DNA of 64,000 nt from Guyanagaster necrorhizus (Eukaryota; Basidiomycota; Agaricomycetes; Agaricales; Physalacriaceae): positions 509,053 through 573,052 of the forward strand of contig NW_025064885.1 of NCBI RefSeq assembly GCF_019112545.1. The letters run 5' to 3'. Position 1 is the first letter of the stretch. Each line of letters opens with the position of its first letter. Positions 13,501 to 25,011 of this stretch are shown piece after piece. A program made the position numbers and the translations under genes. The notes below the pieces were generated by a model. The model had not been told where the DNA came from. It made no database searches and worked only from the letters and a program-made list of their open reading frames with translations.

Positions 13501-16416
13501 TATCTTCCCCTCTGGCTTTGGCTGCCCCCATTGTTGCACAATCTCTAGAAGAATTGGTACCCACTATGGAGCTCGATCCTGGCCCTCTTACGATTCAAAC
13601 GCGTAAATCATCTCAGAGCCTGCTGGAGCCTCGTCTTGTTGTTACTCCCCCTGCATCACCTCAAGTCACCGCCAAAGATGGTCTTGGTCGAGAACGCTCC
13701 ATGAAGCGTGGGCATCGCCGTCATTCTACTGTAAATCATTCCTCGAGTTCTTCGGGTCCGATATCTCCTCGACAGCCATCGGTTGCCCCTCTGTCTCGGA
13801 CTTCCCCGGCATCCATCAAGGATTTCGACATCATCAAGCCTATCAGTAAAGGTGCCTTTGGCTCCGTTTTTTTGGCTAAGAAGAAAGTCACAGGTGACTA
13901 CTATGCGATCAAAGTGCTCAAGAAGGCAGATATGATTGCAAAGAATCAAATTACGAATGTGAAAGCTGAAAGGATGATTCTTATGAAACAAGCGGAATCA
14001 CCGTTCGTTGCCAAGTTATACTTCACGTTCCAGAGCAAAGAAAACCTGTATCTTGTCATGGAGTACCTGAATGGTGGTGACTGTGCTGCATTGATCAAGT
14101 CACTAGGATCACTTCCGGAAGAATGGACCAAAAACTACATTGCTGAAGTCGTTCTGGGCCTAGAGTATTTGCATCAACGTGGTGTCGTTCATCGGCAAGT
14201 ATCCAGTCCTTCTCTTTGGAGATTATTATTGATTTGTGCCCGACCGTAGTGATCTAAAGCCTGATAATTTACTCATTGATCAGCACGGTCATCTGAAACT
14301 GACTGACTTTGGCTTAAGTAGAATCGGTCTTCTTGGTCGGCAAACCCGCGAGAGTCAACCTGATCGTCTATATACGAGATATAACTCTCGTTCTCGTCCA
14401 CCTTCCATGGATTCTGCATACTTGTCATCTCCGTTAGTATACGCCGAACCCGGAGGTTCGTATTTTACGCAACGGGCCCAATCGATTTCCCGTGTAGGAA
14501 CTTCGCCTTATCTGCCTCCCACAGATGATGTCAGCGAATCAAGCGGATCGGAATCTCTAAGCGGATTTTTACCTCGTCGCAGCGTGAAGAGTGATAGTCC
14601 CCTGCAATCCTTCGCCACTGAGCTCACGACCGATCTGCGTTCGCATTCTAATTCCAATTCTACCGGCGGGACACCCCCGGGGGAACAGAAATTCGTTGGT
14701 ACACCGGACTATCTTGCCCCTGAGACAATTCTAGGTTTGCGTGTTGACGACGCAGCGGTCGATTGGGTGCGTACGCCCATTTACACTTAGTCGTCTTTCT
14801 GACAACCTCTTAGTGGGCTCTCGGAGTAATCACGTACGAGTTTTTATATGGTATTCCTCCATTTCATGCAGAGACACCCGAGAAGGTGTTTGAAAACATT
14901 CTCTCCGGACACATCGAGTGGCATGAGGAGTACGTGGACTTCTCTGAAGAAGCTCATGACTTTATGGCCCGGTTAATGATCCTAGATCCCTCCGTTCGTC
15001 TCGGTGCGCAAGGTGCCGACGAGGTCAAAGCTCACCTATTCTTCGAGGGCATCATCTGGGACAAGGTAACGACTACTGAAGCGGCATTCATTCCTCAGGT
15101 TACCGATCCTGAGTCAACGGATTACTTTGACCCTCGTGGCGCTATCCCTCAGCTATTTCACGATGACGACCAGGTTGCTATTGCCGGTCAGTCTGCCTTG
15201 AACAGCCCGGTCGTCGATCCTTCAATGCCTCCTCCCCCTGTCCCCATTCCTGTCGGCAACCGTGATCCCATTCTTTCATCCGCGAGCGATGACTTTGGGT
15301 CTTTCAGCTTCAAGAATCTACCAATCCTCAAACAAGCCAACGACGATGTTATACGGAAGCTCAAGACTGATCAAATGGCTCCTCTTGCTCATGCAGTTTC
15401 AGAAACCTCAGGCCTTCATAACCGGCGGCGCAGTGTTTCTCACAGAATCAAGAAACCGCCAAGCGTCGTGACAACGGTGGATCCCAAGGCCACAGTAACC
15501 AATCCACCATCTCCTGCCACCTCGACTTCGTCCATAGCATCTTCACCTTCCCGGTCTTCTCTACCAACTTCAGCGCCGGCGAGCGCGGGCCATGCCCGCA
15601 AACCGTCTGAGTATGGACCCGTCGACCGCTTCAAACTCAATCATATGGATGGCCTGGATCGACGAAATTCTATGCCTAGCAGGTTACGCACTGCATCGGT
15701 TTCCAGTGGGGGTGATGGTTCGGGATCCGAAACTTGGAATTCCTCGATGGGGCCCGGATCAGTGGGCACACCTCCCTCATCCGTTCATTCTATTGACTTG
15801 CGAAAGGGTCCTGATCCCAGCGATCGTGCAGTGACCTGTTTGCTTGCGGAAGACAACCCCATCACAGCCAAAATCATCGAGACAATTTTGATTCGGTTGG
15901 GTTGTCGTTGTGTTGTCGTTGCCGATGGTTCTGAAGCTATCAGCGTCGCTATGGGGGATATCAGTACGTGCATACAGTTAAAGTTACAGCACTGACTAAA
16001 CAACGATACTGACAGAGTTTGACTGTATCCTAATGGATCTGCATATGCCAGTTTGTAAGCAACATCGGTAATTGACAGACACCTCATTGCATACTAATGT
16101 TTCGCCATAGTGGATGGAGAAGGCGCCGCGCGGTACATCAGAAGTACCAACAGCAAAAATACCAGCACGCCGATTATTGCTGTTAGCGCCTACAGTGGTT
16201 CGGACCCAAGTGATGCCACGCATAACCTATTCTCTGGTTTCTTGTCAAAACCATTGCAAAAAGCTGATTTATTATGTATGAAATCGAGCCTTAATATGAT
16301 GCTTATCACTAACAATATACATCTTAGCCGTCATGCGCCAACTGGGCTTTAAAACGACCACCATTCCTGGCGGGCTCGGCGCCACAAAAGTCACTGCATC
16401 TCACATAATTTCATGA
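10502..16416 (+). CDS. RIM15: Rim15/Cek1-type PAS, zinc-finger, AGC kinase and receiver protein
   Basis: Rim15 kinases integrate TORC1/PKA nutrient signals and drive quiescence through the endosulfine-PP2A (Greatwall) branch; this is family knowledge. Visible order in about 1,860 residues: disordered Ser-rich N-terminus; a PAS-like segment (about 490-600, LDGDHFIWINYAWSIVVG); a C2HC finger near 664 (CRICECQIPQWYFEKHSETC); a long linker. The kinase domain starts near 1086 with SKGAFGSV, AIKVLKK, the HRD motif DLKPDN, DFGLS, a roughly 120-residue insertion, GTPDYLAPE and DWWALG. A receiver domain ends the protein (EDNPI, phospho-acceptor Asp in ILMDLHMP, Lys in FLSKPLQ). All catalytic residues and the receiver Asp are present. 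Introns are about 12042-12103, 14195-14249 (GC donor, splitting the HRD Arg codon), 14766-14813, and three in the receiver part. The stop is TGA 14 codons past GGLGATK. Confidence 0.93.
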
Positions 16417-16973
16417 CCACGACATAGTCCACGTTCCTTTTTTTTTGCTGCTTCCGTTTGTCCTCTGCGGTTTCGTCCACAGCCATGCCAAATCATCCTT
16501 TTTTTTCTGATACAAGTCGCAAGCATTTTCATTCTATCCCAGCATTCTTCTCGTCGTCCTGCATTGTACGCTATTTAGACCCCACATTGTGTGCTAACAA
16601 CTTCTGCAAGCTCTGCTTGTTCTTTTACTGATGAATTGACGTATGTTTGGTGGAAACTGCGCGATGTCCCAAAACGATCGACGCTTAGATTGTAGCATAT
16701 CTTTAACTGCCAGTGCCGTTTGCCGCGCGATCATCGGCGGTCTCTGATACTCATCCCGTGGTACTGGTAAAGGTATGTACAGAAAAATAAATATTTCGAG
16801 CAAAAATGAATTACATATACCATGATATATGTGGAATGCGCAACTTCATGTTAAGCGCCCGCGACGGCACTGTTTCCGACCACAACTACGACCACGACCA
16901 CAACCGTGACCAGCCCGCCAGTACCTCCGTTCCAGACGTTAGACTGGATCATAGCCTTCGCTTTCCAGGTGAG
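16417..16973. other. intergenic region between two + strand genes
   Basis: These 557 bases should contain the RIM15 3' end and the promoter of the UIM protein. T-rich tracts lie at about 16438-16447 and 16500-16508. A short + frame from 16806 overlaps the likely leader of the next gene and could be an N-terminal extension of it. Nothing else is seen. Confidence 0.5.
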
Positions 16974-19247
16974 ATGTACTCCTATAACAACCCTTCTGGT
17001 ACGCAGTCTTTGCCGTATTCTGCGTGATTCTAATGCTGGGGTACGCAGCGCCGTGGCAGAATACATCGCATCCATCGTCAGAACCTCCAAATCACGATAT
17101 CAGAGATCCCAGACACTTTCGAGCCTCCACAGCACCCACGTACAACCTTTACGCCCACCCGCCACATCCAATATCGCATCCGAGAGCCCTGACGCCAGGC
17201 CATATACCACCTACTATTCATGATCCTAGCCTTTACTTCTGTAATCGTCCGGTAATGGCGACCCCCGGGCCATATCTTACTGAACGCCCTTCTTTCCCTC
17301 ATCCCACGACGACCGACTATCAGCGGTTGCAACAGTGGCCTTACGACGCTGATAGCTACTTCCCTCCCTCCAAACCACCCCCGGCTTCCGAACCGATACT
17401 CCGGCTTCCATCTCCGTCGCGTCCCAGGGACGTGTTGCCTATTCCTGAGGAAGTAACACCGATTTCACCATCACCATCAAATGCTAAAGAGTTGGCAGCA
17501 GCTCTACAAATCTCGAAATCTGAATCTACGAAGCAGGCACAGTTCCTCGAGAAGCTGTCGAATCAGGAAGAGGAGGATCTTGCTCGTGCACTTCAAGAAT
17601 CCCTTCACTCCGTTTCATTGAACTCGTACACATCTGGCAGCCCGCATTTCTATAAGTCAGATGCAGGACCATCTACGGATACTGGCCGGTGGCCTACGTC
17701 AACTTCAGTGCCCTCTCGCTCCTCCCGACCACTTGCGTCAGACATAAATGACGATGAAGCTTTGGCGCGCAGACTCGCTGCCGAAGACGACGTACGTCCG
17801 TCAGAATCGAGCATGGCAGACGACGAGGCACTTGCAAGACGACTCGCGGCCGAGGAGGAGGAAGAGGAACAAAGGTATAGACAGCAAGAGCTTGACCAAT
17901 CTTCCCAGTCCCATGGTGATAGGCCTGATGCAGGAGGCCCTACTGAGCAGGCAGTCTTACCGGACGAGGGACTAGCACGAAGACTTGCAGCTGAAGAGGA
18001 GATGGAAAAGTCCAGGGCTATCGACGCCGGTCCGGCACCTGCCGTTGCCCCTCCGCCTGCCTACGATGCCCTTCCCTCACCGACGTCTCCGAATTTGACG
18101 CCTAAGGAATCTGACTCGTGTCTGACGGTAGATCCCCAATTGTATCGCAGCAACTCATCGGGCTCTGCAGCATCTTACGCCTCTTCAGAAAGTCAATCCA
18201 ACTTCCCCACGCAGGCGTCCCGTCGTTCCAGCGCTGAAACATCTTCGCACAGCGATGTAAACTCTGCATCCTCAAGTATACCTGCGGCGTCATCCGTGTC
18301 TCGACCCACTCTTCCTGAAGCCAGCGAAAATGTGGCCAATGTAAACCAATTTGTAGATGCAGATCTACTCCACGGTGTCTGTAAGCCAGTTCACAACTCT
18401 ATTAACAGTTCATCACTCACCATGTTCGTGTCGTTGCAGCAATCGGCTTCGTTCCTCCTGTCATCACATCCGTAATGCAGCAAATGCCCACAGCAATGCC
18501 AAACATAATATCACTTCCTTACGGCCGATGTCCTCCCCTTCATTTCCAAACTCCGAACTGGCGCCATCTTCTTAAGCTGATGGCCAGGTTATCGGGTACA
18601 AGGATCGAGCCTACAATAGAGGCTGTAGCCGTGGTGAAAACAGAGATGTTTCTTAGAACCGTCGTTCAGTTCGTCAGGGTAAGCTTTCTCTGCCTTGACG
18701 TCGCCCACGTTAATTCTTGAATTTCGTACAGCCTCATCCTGCCTCTGAAGATTGGAGGACGATCATATGGCTAACGATTGACCATCCTGTCCCAGCATCA
18801 CTGCCTGGAGCTCGGAAATATACTAATGGTGATGTTGATGTCCTCCCGTGGTCATACACACTATCTGCGCAGCCCGCTCTCCTGAGAGATAATGCCGATT
18901 CGCAGATATCCCAAACATACACTATCCCTTCAACAGAAGCGGTGCCGTACCCGAAGCTGCCTATCACATTTCCCAATATGGCGCTATACCTTCAAGCGGC
19001 ATTGGATGAGTCGCGTCGGTACTCAAACGATGGCTCGAGCGGCATGCGAAAGTTGTCACGAATGATGGATAGGTGTTATCCTACACTTGAGAGTATGAAC
19101 CTAGCTGAGAGCTCTGAGAGGAGTGGGATGGGTCGAGTCTTCAGAAAGGTGATGGGCCGAGGAAACAAAAATAACAAGCAAGGACGAGGTGGCAATATGG
19201 ACACATATGAACTTGTGACACCATTTGTGTCAGAGGAGTGGGGGTAA
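16974..19247 (+). CDS. protein with UIM-like ubiquitin-binding repeats
   Basis: I cannot name an orthologue. After a Pro/His/Tyr-rich N-terminus there is a helix EEEDLARALQESL (about residue 185) that fits the ubiquitin-interacting motif consensus (acidic stretch, hydrophobic, Ala, Ser). Three near-identical repeats follow, DDEALARRLAAE, DDEALARRLAAEEE and DEGLARRLAAEEE. An ordered C-terminal part comes after the intron at about 18380-18439 (IGFVPPVITSVMQQ, ARLSGTRIEPTIEAVAVVK), and the protein ends TYELVTPFVSEEWG. Introns: about 16998-17048, 18380-18439 and 18679-18731. The start ATG at 16974 (MYSYNNPS) is chosen because it splices in phase; a start further upstream is possible. A role in recognising ubiquitinated cargo is inferred from the repeats only. 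Confidence 0.75.
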
Positions 19248-19453
19248 ACGTACTCGCTTGCCATGCAACTACTGCTACTACTGCTATACTTGTGTCATTA
19301 CTTTTTATTGAGCCGTAAAATATCTATACATCAAAATCGGCTGGTTCGGCGGATTAGGCCGGCCATCCGTACGATCTCTGTCACTGTGACGTGTCACGTC
19401 ACAATCCTACCCTGCCCCTTACAAACCACCTTGCATCTCTTGCATCCCTTGTC

Positions 19454-20478
19454 ATGTCCGTGGCTTCATCTTCGTTGTCAACGCAGCCGCTAGCACCACT
19501 GAGTCTCGAACAAGAAGGTCCATCCAGCAACTCTTATTATATATCGAGCTCATTCTATCTTAGACCAAATCATCCTCGCCCGTATAACCAATGATGAACG
19601 ATACCTGCGTCGCGTCATCAAGAAATTTCACAACTATGCTTCCGTAGCGCATGGCTCTAGTGCCGAGTCTAAGCAAGATGCAAAAGAGGCTTTTATCGTC
19701 GAGCTATCGACATTTCGACTGGCGCTGAAAAAGAGCGCCATGGTCTGTGAAGCGGAGGCGCGGCAAGTGGAAGAGTACCAGCGCGAGAAGCTTAGAATAG
19801 GTTGTTGGATTGACCTTTAACCTCTATTCTTCATCTAATATCTGTACAGACGATGAACATGGGAAGTTACGGGGTCAGATTGAGCAGTTGAAAACATCAT
19901 TGGAGCATGCTCAAATGCTACGACGCCGGAAGATGGAGTATGACTTTGTCACGGAAAAGATTAACACGCTTCCCAACCGAGAAGAGCTGAACCAGTGCGT
20001 ATATGGTACTATCCTTGTCCGTGCGCTAACTTAGTATAATTCCAGAATGATTCAAGCATTTGAAAACGACATGATGGCAATACGCTCTGAACATGACACA
20101 CAGAATCGGACTATTCAATCACAGAAAAGCGCATTGGACACCATCATATCAGATCTGGGGGCCCTTCGTTCGCTGGGAAAAGATACCACCGAAATCCCTG
20201 TTTCCCTGCTGGCTAGTCCAAGAGACACCCCTGCCCTTGAGGGTAGTGGCGTTGAAGACATGGCCGAAACACGTACTGCTACGCCAGCAATGAAGATGGA
20301 GGATAGCGAGAAGGAGGAGGGAGAAACGGACAAAGCTACTTCTCAAGATATTGAGATGGGTGAAGTCGAAGAGGAAGACAAAAGTCAGAAAAGCAAGAAG
20401 AAAACTAGAGAAGACATGGAGGAGGGTGAGGCTACGGATGCCAGTAGCGAATTGTCTGACCCTCCAGATGATGACTAG
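19454..20478 (+). CDS. THOC7: THO complex subunit 7
   Basis: THOC7 is a coiled-coil subunit of THO, which couples transcription to mRNP assembly and export (with Sub2/Yra1 in TREX). Family signatures are an N-terminal IILARITNDERYLRRVIKKF, the middle helix region (MVCEAEARQVEEYQREK) and RRRKMEYDFVTEKINTLPNR. The end is a low-complexity acidic tail rich in Glu, Asp and Lys (DMEEGEATDASSELSDPPDDD-like), common in fungal orthologues. Four exons with introns at about 19521-19566, 19800-19850 and 19995-20046 keep frame; the first joins EQE to DQIILA. The start is the first ATG in frame. The gene is convergent with RNase Z, with only 11 bases between stops, so the 3' UTRs must overlap. Confidence 0.85.
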
Positions 20479-20489
20479 CGGCAGGAGAT

Positions 20490-21940
20490 CTATGTTTTTA
20501 TTGCTTTGCTTTCTGGATGGCGAATATCTACACTCATTAAGTCGCGCGCGCACGTTACCGCACCGCCATATTCATCCTGTGCCAGCTGAGCAATGGCATC
20601 CATGACCTTTTTTGCATCCTCGTCAATGTCGTCATTGCCTGGATATCTTGAGGAAAAATGATTTAAGACGAGACGTCGGGCTCCGATTTTTTTCGCAAAT
20701 CTGCCTGCCATCTGTGGGGTAGAGTGTCCCCTTGATATTGCTCGTGCCTGGACAGTTTCATAGGTGTCCGTGTGCTTTGTGTCATCGTCGATGCCGGGTA
20801 AATGGGCGTTCGTCGCTTCATGGATGAGCAGGTCTGCTTCTCTAGCAATTTCTGCAATCTGGGATGGGTCGTACGTATCCCCAAGTATGACGACTTTGCG
20901 ACCATTTTTTGGCGGGGGACCGTGAAGGATGGTGCCATCGGAGAGCTGCACAGATTGGCCTAGCTGCAGCTGCCTCATGATGGACACTGACGTGTTCGCT
21001 CTCTTCAAATCCGGGATGTACTTTTTGGGGTCCACCTTACCTGGGACCTTGGCTTCGGTAACAACATAGCCCACGCAAGGGGCTGAATGCAAGATGGATG
21101 CAGCCGAGACTGAGAGGACGGAGTCCAAGTAAATGTCCGACCAGACTCGGTTGGTCTGTTGTATATTTCGACCGGTGGGCGACTCTGACGCAAGCAAGGG
21201 CATTGAGGTGAAGTCTCCCTCTGCTGGATCCGAAGGAAGACGGAGTTCGTGGACAACATATGGTCTCCCTAGGAGTGAGTGGGTATATGCGAGGCCATTA
21301 CGAACATAGGCACGAGTGCCCAACGGACCATATATCTCCAAAGGCTAATAGCGAAAAGAGTTGAAACAAGTACTATGGGGGAAAACGCGAAGGCTGACCG
21401 GCTGCTGGATATTCAGCTGCGTCCTTGGATCGTCTGCGCCTTCAATTTGTCCACCGGCACCATTTAGACACGAGGCCAGCAGAGGTAGCAAGCCAAAGAT
21501 ATGATCGCCTTGATATCCTGCGAGTAAGTCAAAGATACGTCGACCCAAGGCGAGGACTGACCGTGGGTATGTGTGATGAAGATTTTCTCAATCCTACCCA
21601 TCTTGACGGCGCTCCGTTGCAGCTGATGCTGGGTCGCTTCGCCACAGTCGAACAGCCAGACATCGGAGCCTAGTCGTAGAGCAAGAGCTGAATGGTTCCT
21701 TGTTGAAGATGGCTGGGCGGACGCGGTGCCGAGAAAAGTGACGGTGATTGGACTATGATGGATTGGGAGCCTGGTAGAGGCCATGCTGTGAATGCGATGC
21801 TGGAAGAGAAGGGTAGGACGAATCCATTCGTACCACCACGTGAAGGTCCGACGCATAAATGTACGGCTCAGCAAGCTGACAAAATTCACAAAACCCTTAG
21901 TACCTTGATGATACGCAGCAAGTGGACTTGGGTGAACCAA
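20490..21940 (-). CDS. RNase Z, short form (tRNA 3' processing endonuclease)
   Basis: This metallo-beta-lactamase enzyme cuts the 3' trailer from pre-tRNAs. Motifs in order: [27 protein letters not shown]; the metal site THTHGDH; then HEL and IYGP in the middle exon; [28 protein letters not shown]; and LNHFSSRY. All catalytic His and Asp positions of the short (ELAC1-like) form are present, with no duplicated N-terminal half. Two introns: one at 21561 to 21518 or 21509 (two possible acceptors within the metal motif) and one at about 21400-21345. Possible starts are 21940, 21856 (giving an Arg/Trp-rich, possibly mitochondrial leader) and 21784 ([12 protein letters not shown]). The longest is reported and the shortest suffices for the domain. 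Confidence 0.92.
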
Positions 21941-22200
21941 TCATTTGTTTCTATGGTTATGTCGCGCTGCACCTACCCCCAGCACGCACTGAAGACTGCT
22001 GAGAATATGACGACGAGTTCATCAACTGGATGTTCTTTGGTGGATATGCATTGACCATCCTCAGCTCTGAATTGAATCTTATCGTCATCATAGCGACAAG
22101 TGACGCATTATCTTGAAGAGAACGCGACTTTTCGCTCTCCTACGGTGCAAAGTCTGAATGAAACGAAGTTATCTACCGGCGTACTGTGATCCGGGACGGG

Positions 22201-22233
<33 letters not shown>

Positions 22234-22557
22234 TCGGAGCAGAGCCCAAGGAATATACAGTATGCGTTCAACATCAGTCACTCTCAAAGATTCTAAACCG
22301 AATATCCAACAGCCCTTTTCGATTATGACCTATCCGCTATGGACACGTCATTAGACGTGGAAAAGAATAACATTGTCAAAAACTGGGCTCACCTTCTACG
22401 CCCAGAGGTACTGCGGGTGTTTATCATCTTTGAGGATTCAAATCAATGGAAAAAGAGACAGCGGCTAGTACTTGAAATTTCAAGTTTGAAACATGTCTTT
22501 CCGACACCACAACGATCGCGCCCGCCGTCGCGTCTTGGTCTGAGACGAGCTGGCTCG
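21941..22557. other. intergenic region with trinucleotide repeat
   Basis: This is the promoter region of RNase Z and the region downstream of a possible small gene. It contains the GAC tract listed separately. A 99-codon + frame at 22339-22638 overlaps the opposite-strand small gene and shows no family resemblance. No RNA gene is recognised. Confidence 0.5.
22201..22233. repeat. (GAC)11 microsatellite
   Basis: Eleven perfect copies of GAC in a row, read directly. It lies between genes and would encode poly-Asp, poly-Thr or poly-Arg depending on frame. No ORF that I trust uses it. Confidence 0.9.
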
Positions 22558-22886
22558 TCAAACGACACCCAACAGTGCCGTGCTGCTCTTGATTCCCCGT
22601 CCTCGTGCGGCCGCCAAGCTAATACACATGCAGCTTAATATAAAGCCCGTAAATCTGTTTTGAAGCCATGATGACAATCCAACGAAACATAGTGAATAGC
22701 TTACCGGAAAAATGCGATACGAGAAATTGACCGTTCCTCGTTGGGTGTCCGAGACGATGCAAATATTGACCGAAGAAGAGCGGGAGTGACGGGAATGTGT
22801 CGTTTAGCGCTGTCGGCAGGCTGTGGTAGTGAATGTTGGAGAGGCCGCGCCGTGGGCGTCGATGAGGTCGACGTGGTGGACGACAT
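22558..22886 (-). CDS. possible small protein gene, unknown
   Basis: This is a candidate two-exon gene of about 80 codons. It starts MSSTTSTSSTPTARPLQHSL, continues with ALLRSIFASSRTPNEERSIS, and crosses an intron (about 22709-22622, GTAAGC donor, TAG acceptor) to end AAARGRGIKSSTALLGVV. The Ser/Thr/Arg-rich, acid-poor N-terminus could be a mitochondrial leader, but no family is recognised. It is divergent from the GRR1-like gene across 192 bases, which would fit the head-to-head pattern of the window. It may be noncoding. Confidence 0.35.
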
Positions 22887-23078
22887 GGTTGTTTAATAGC
22901 TGCGGCCCCGAGTAAGCTGATCTCGTCATCCGACCAACACAACCGCCGTGACTACAAAGTTAATTTTATTTAAGTAGTCGGCGCGTAAAATTTACGCGGC
23001 CCTTGTACGTCTTCAAATTTGTACTACATGTTCAGCTAACGATATTTCTTCCAACTCCAAGTTTAACGTGGAGCCACG

Positions 23079-24595
23079 ATGTACAAGGGCACTTCACCAT
23101 TCCACGAGGATATGATAAGGATAACAGACCGTCTTCCTTCAAAGGACGAGTATCGTCGTGTCAGACATCTAGTCCTCCAGCGAAAAACCGGCCTCGACAT
23201 CACTGACGACGAACTGGCCCAAGTCGTTGGAGCGTGTCCGCATCTCGAGACCGCCGTCCTCTCTGGCGTACGTGACACTTCTGACCGAACCATCATCACT
23301 CTCGCAAAGGTCGCAATCAACCTCATGGGCATCGATGTTTCTGGCTGCCAACAAGTCACAGACCTCGGAATTTTGGATATACTTTCCCAATCTCTACCGC
23401 TGCAATGGGTCATGCTTAATGGCGTCAGGGCCCTCACAGATCCTTCCATCTCTGCCATATCCAAATCGTGCTCGCGCCTAATCGAGCTGGAGCTATGCGA
23501 CCTTGCTTTGCTATCTCCGCTCTCCGTGAGAGATGTATGGACCTATTCACGGTACGTCATCTTTTGATTAGCTGCACATACGCCCTGAAATCGAGCTACT
23601 CAACAGGAAGCTACGCACGCTGCGGTTAGCTCGCTGTCCTCTGCTCAGCGATAAGGCCTTTCCTTCTTCACTTTCCCTTTCAGAATCCGATTTCGACCAA
23701 GACGGCGAGAAGCCTCTGCCCCACAGACCGGTTACATGGCTAGAGGTCCTCCCTCCGCTCATTTTATCGCATACGGCTGAGAATCTTCGTATCCTGGATC
23801 TTGCCTCGTGCAAAATTACCGATGACGCGATTGCTGGTATCGCAAGGCATGCCCCCAAAATCCAGACCCTGAATTTGTCGGGATGCGTGTCTCTTACCGA
23901 CAGGGCACTAGAATGTATATGCTCGTTGGGAGAACACCTGGATGTGCTCATTCTCGCTCATGTTTCCAACATCACCGATTCTGGAGTCGTCAAACTGGCG
24001 CGATCGTGTTTCAACTTGAGGTGTGTCGATGTAGCTTGTACGTTTTGTAAGCATGCAATTTTTGCATCTGACTGAAGCGCCCGCCATTTGTGCAGTTTGT
24101 CGTAATCTCACGGACATGGCGGTTTTTGAACTGGCAGGCATTAGCAGCCTACGCCGGCTGAGCCTCGTTAGGGTGCATAAGCTCACAGATATCGGCATTT
24201 TTGCGTTGGCAGAGCATGCTATTGCGCTAGAACGGCTTCATCTGTGCTACTGTGATCGGATTTCTCTCGACGCGGTGCATCTGCTTTTGAAAAAGTTGGA
24301 TCACCTACAGCATCTCACGGTGACTGGTATACCTTCTTTTAAAAGAGGAGGCGTACGTCGGTTCTCTGATCCTCCGCCAGCGGTCAGTTTAGCTCTGTTT
24401 CTTTTCATGTAAGGCTCAGATCCGTTATGGTAGAGTTATGATGCGGATCAACAAGCCTCGTTCCTTGTATTCGATGGAATGAACGTGGGGAACCTAAGAA
24501 GGTTCCTGAACAAGGAGGAAATGCGACGGCGAGAAGCTGAAACTAGGAATATACCGTTCACACCGCGCTCGGATGATAAGATGGATTTGTATTAG
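23079..24595 (+). CDS. GRR1/AMN1-like leucine-rich-repeat protein without a visible F-box
   Basis: This is an RNI-type LRR protein with many cysteine-containing repeats of the form LxxLxLxxCxxITDxxI: LMGIDVSGCQQVTDLGI, LRILDLASCKITDDAI, IQTLNLSGCVSLTDRAL, FCRNLTDMAVFELAG and LERLHLCYCDRISLDAV. The C-terminal part (GVRRFSDPPPA, then FLVFDGMNVGNLRRF) resembles the end of Grr1 proteins. Introns are at about 23553-23607, 24040-24094 and 24384-24432. The N-terminus begins MYKGTSPFHEDMIRITDRLP and enters the repeats directly; I see no F-box there or in the 190 bases upstream. It could act as a Grr1 paralogue, an AMN1-like regulator or a free LRR adaptor. About 450 residues. Confidence 0.8.
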
Positions 24596-25011
24596 AGTAT
24601 ATGTGTACGTTTTGCCGAAAGACAGAGTTTGTACCGTGACTGTCTAATGTGTTGGCTCGGTTGGTAATAAAAAGCTGAGCCGCAACAGTCTGACCCCCTA
24701 GCTTGCGTTTGGTCTCAAATTCGTTCTCTGTTTTTATATCCCCCCCCTTGTTGACCGCAAAACTATGCAGTCGTCCGTTCCTCTTGCTTAACGCTCAACA
24801 AAAGCGAGCACCGTCCTTCGCCCTTGCAGGCTGTTGCTCGAAGCAAGGGCGTCGCCATCACGGACGTTGAGCAACCGCAGTTCCATTCGTCGCCATCCCT
24901 TGTCTCCTACAGCTGGCCGCAACTGCCGTCGAGGGCAATATATACATACGTACGCTCTGTCCTATTCCATTCTGGTATTTAATACGGGCAGCAGCAGTTC
25001 CACTTCCCCCT
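24596..25011. other. intergenic region upstream of the DH-PH RhoGEF
   Basis: These 416 bases lie between two genes on the same strand. A TATA-like TTTTTATA followed by a C tract occurs at about 24731-24748, with CT-rich sequence before the ATG. No ORF or RNA gene. Confidence 0.45.

Noticed and set aside
17750..18000. Tandem DNA repeat or CRISPR-like array at the DEALARRLAAE repeats
   Set aside because: The periodicity is in the protein; the DNA copies differ, the spacing is irregular and the region is a coding exon.
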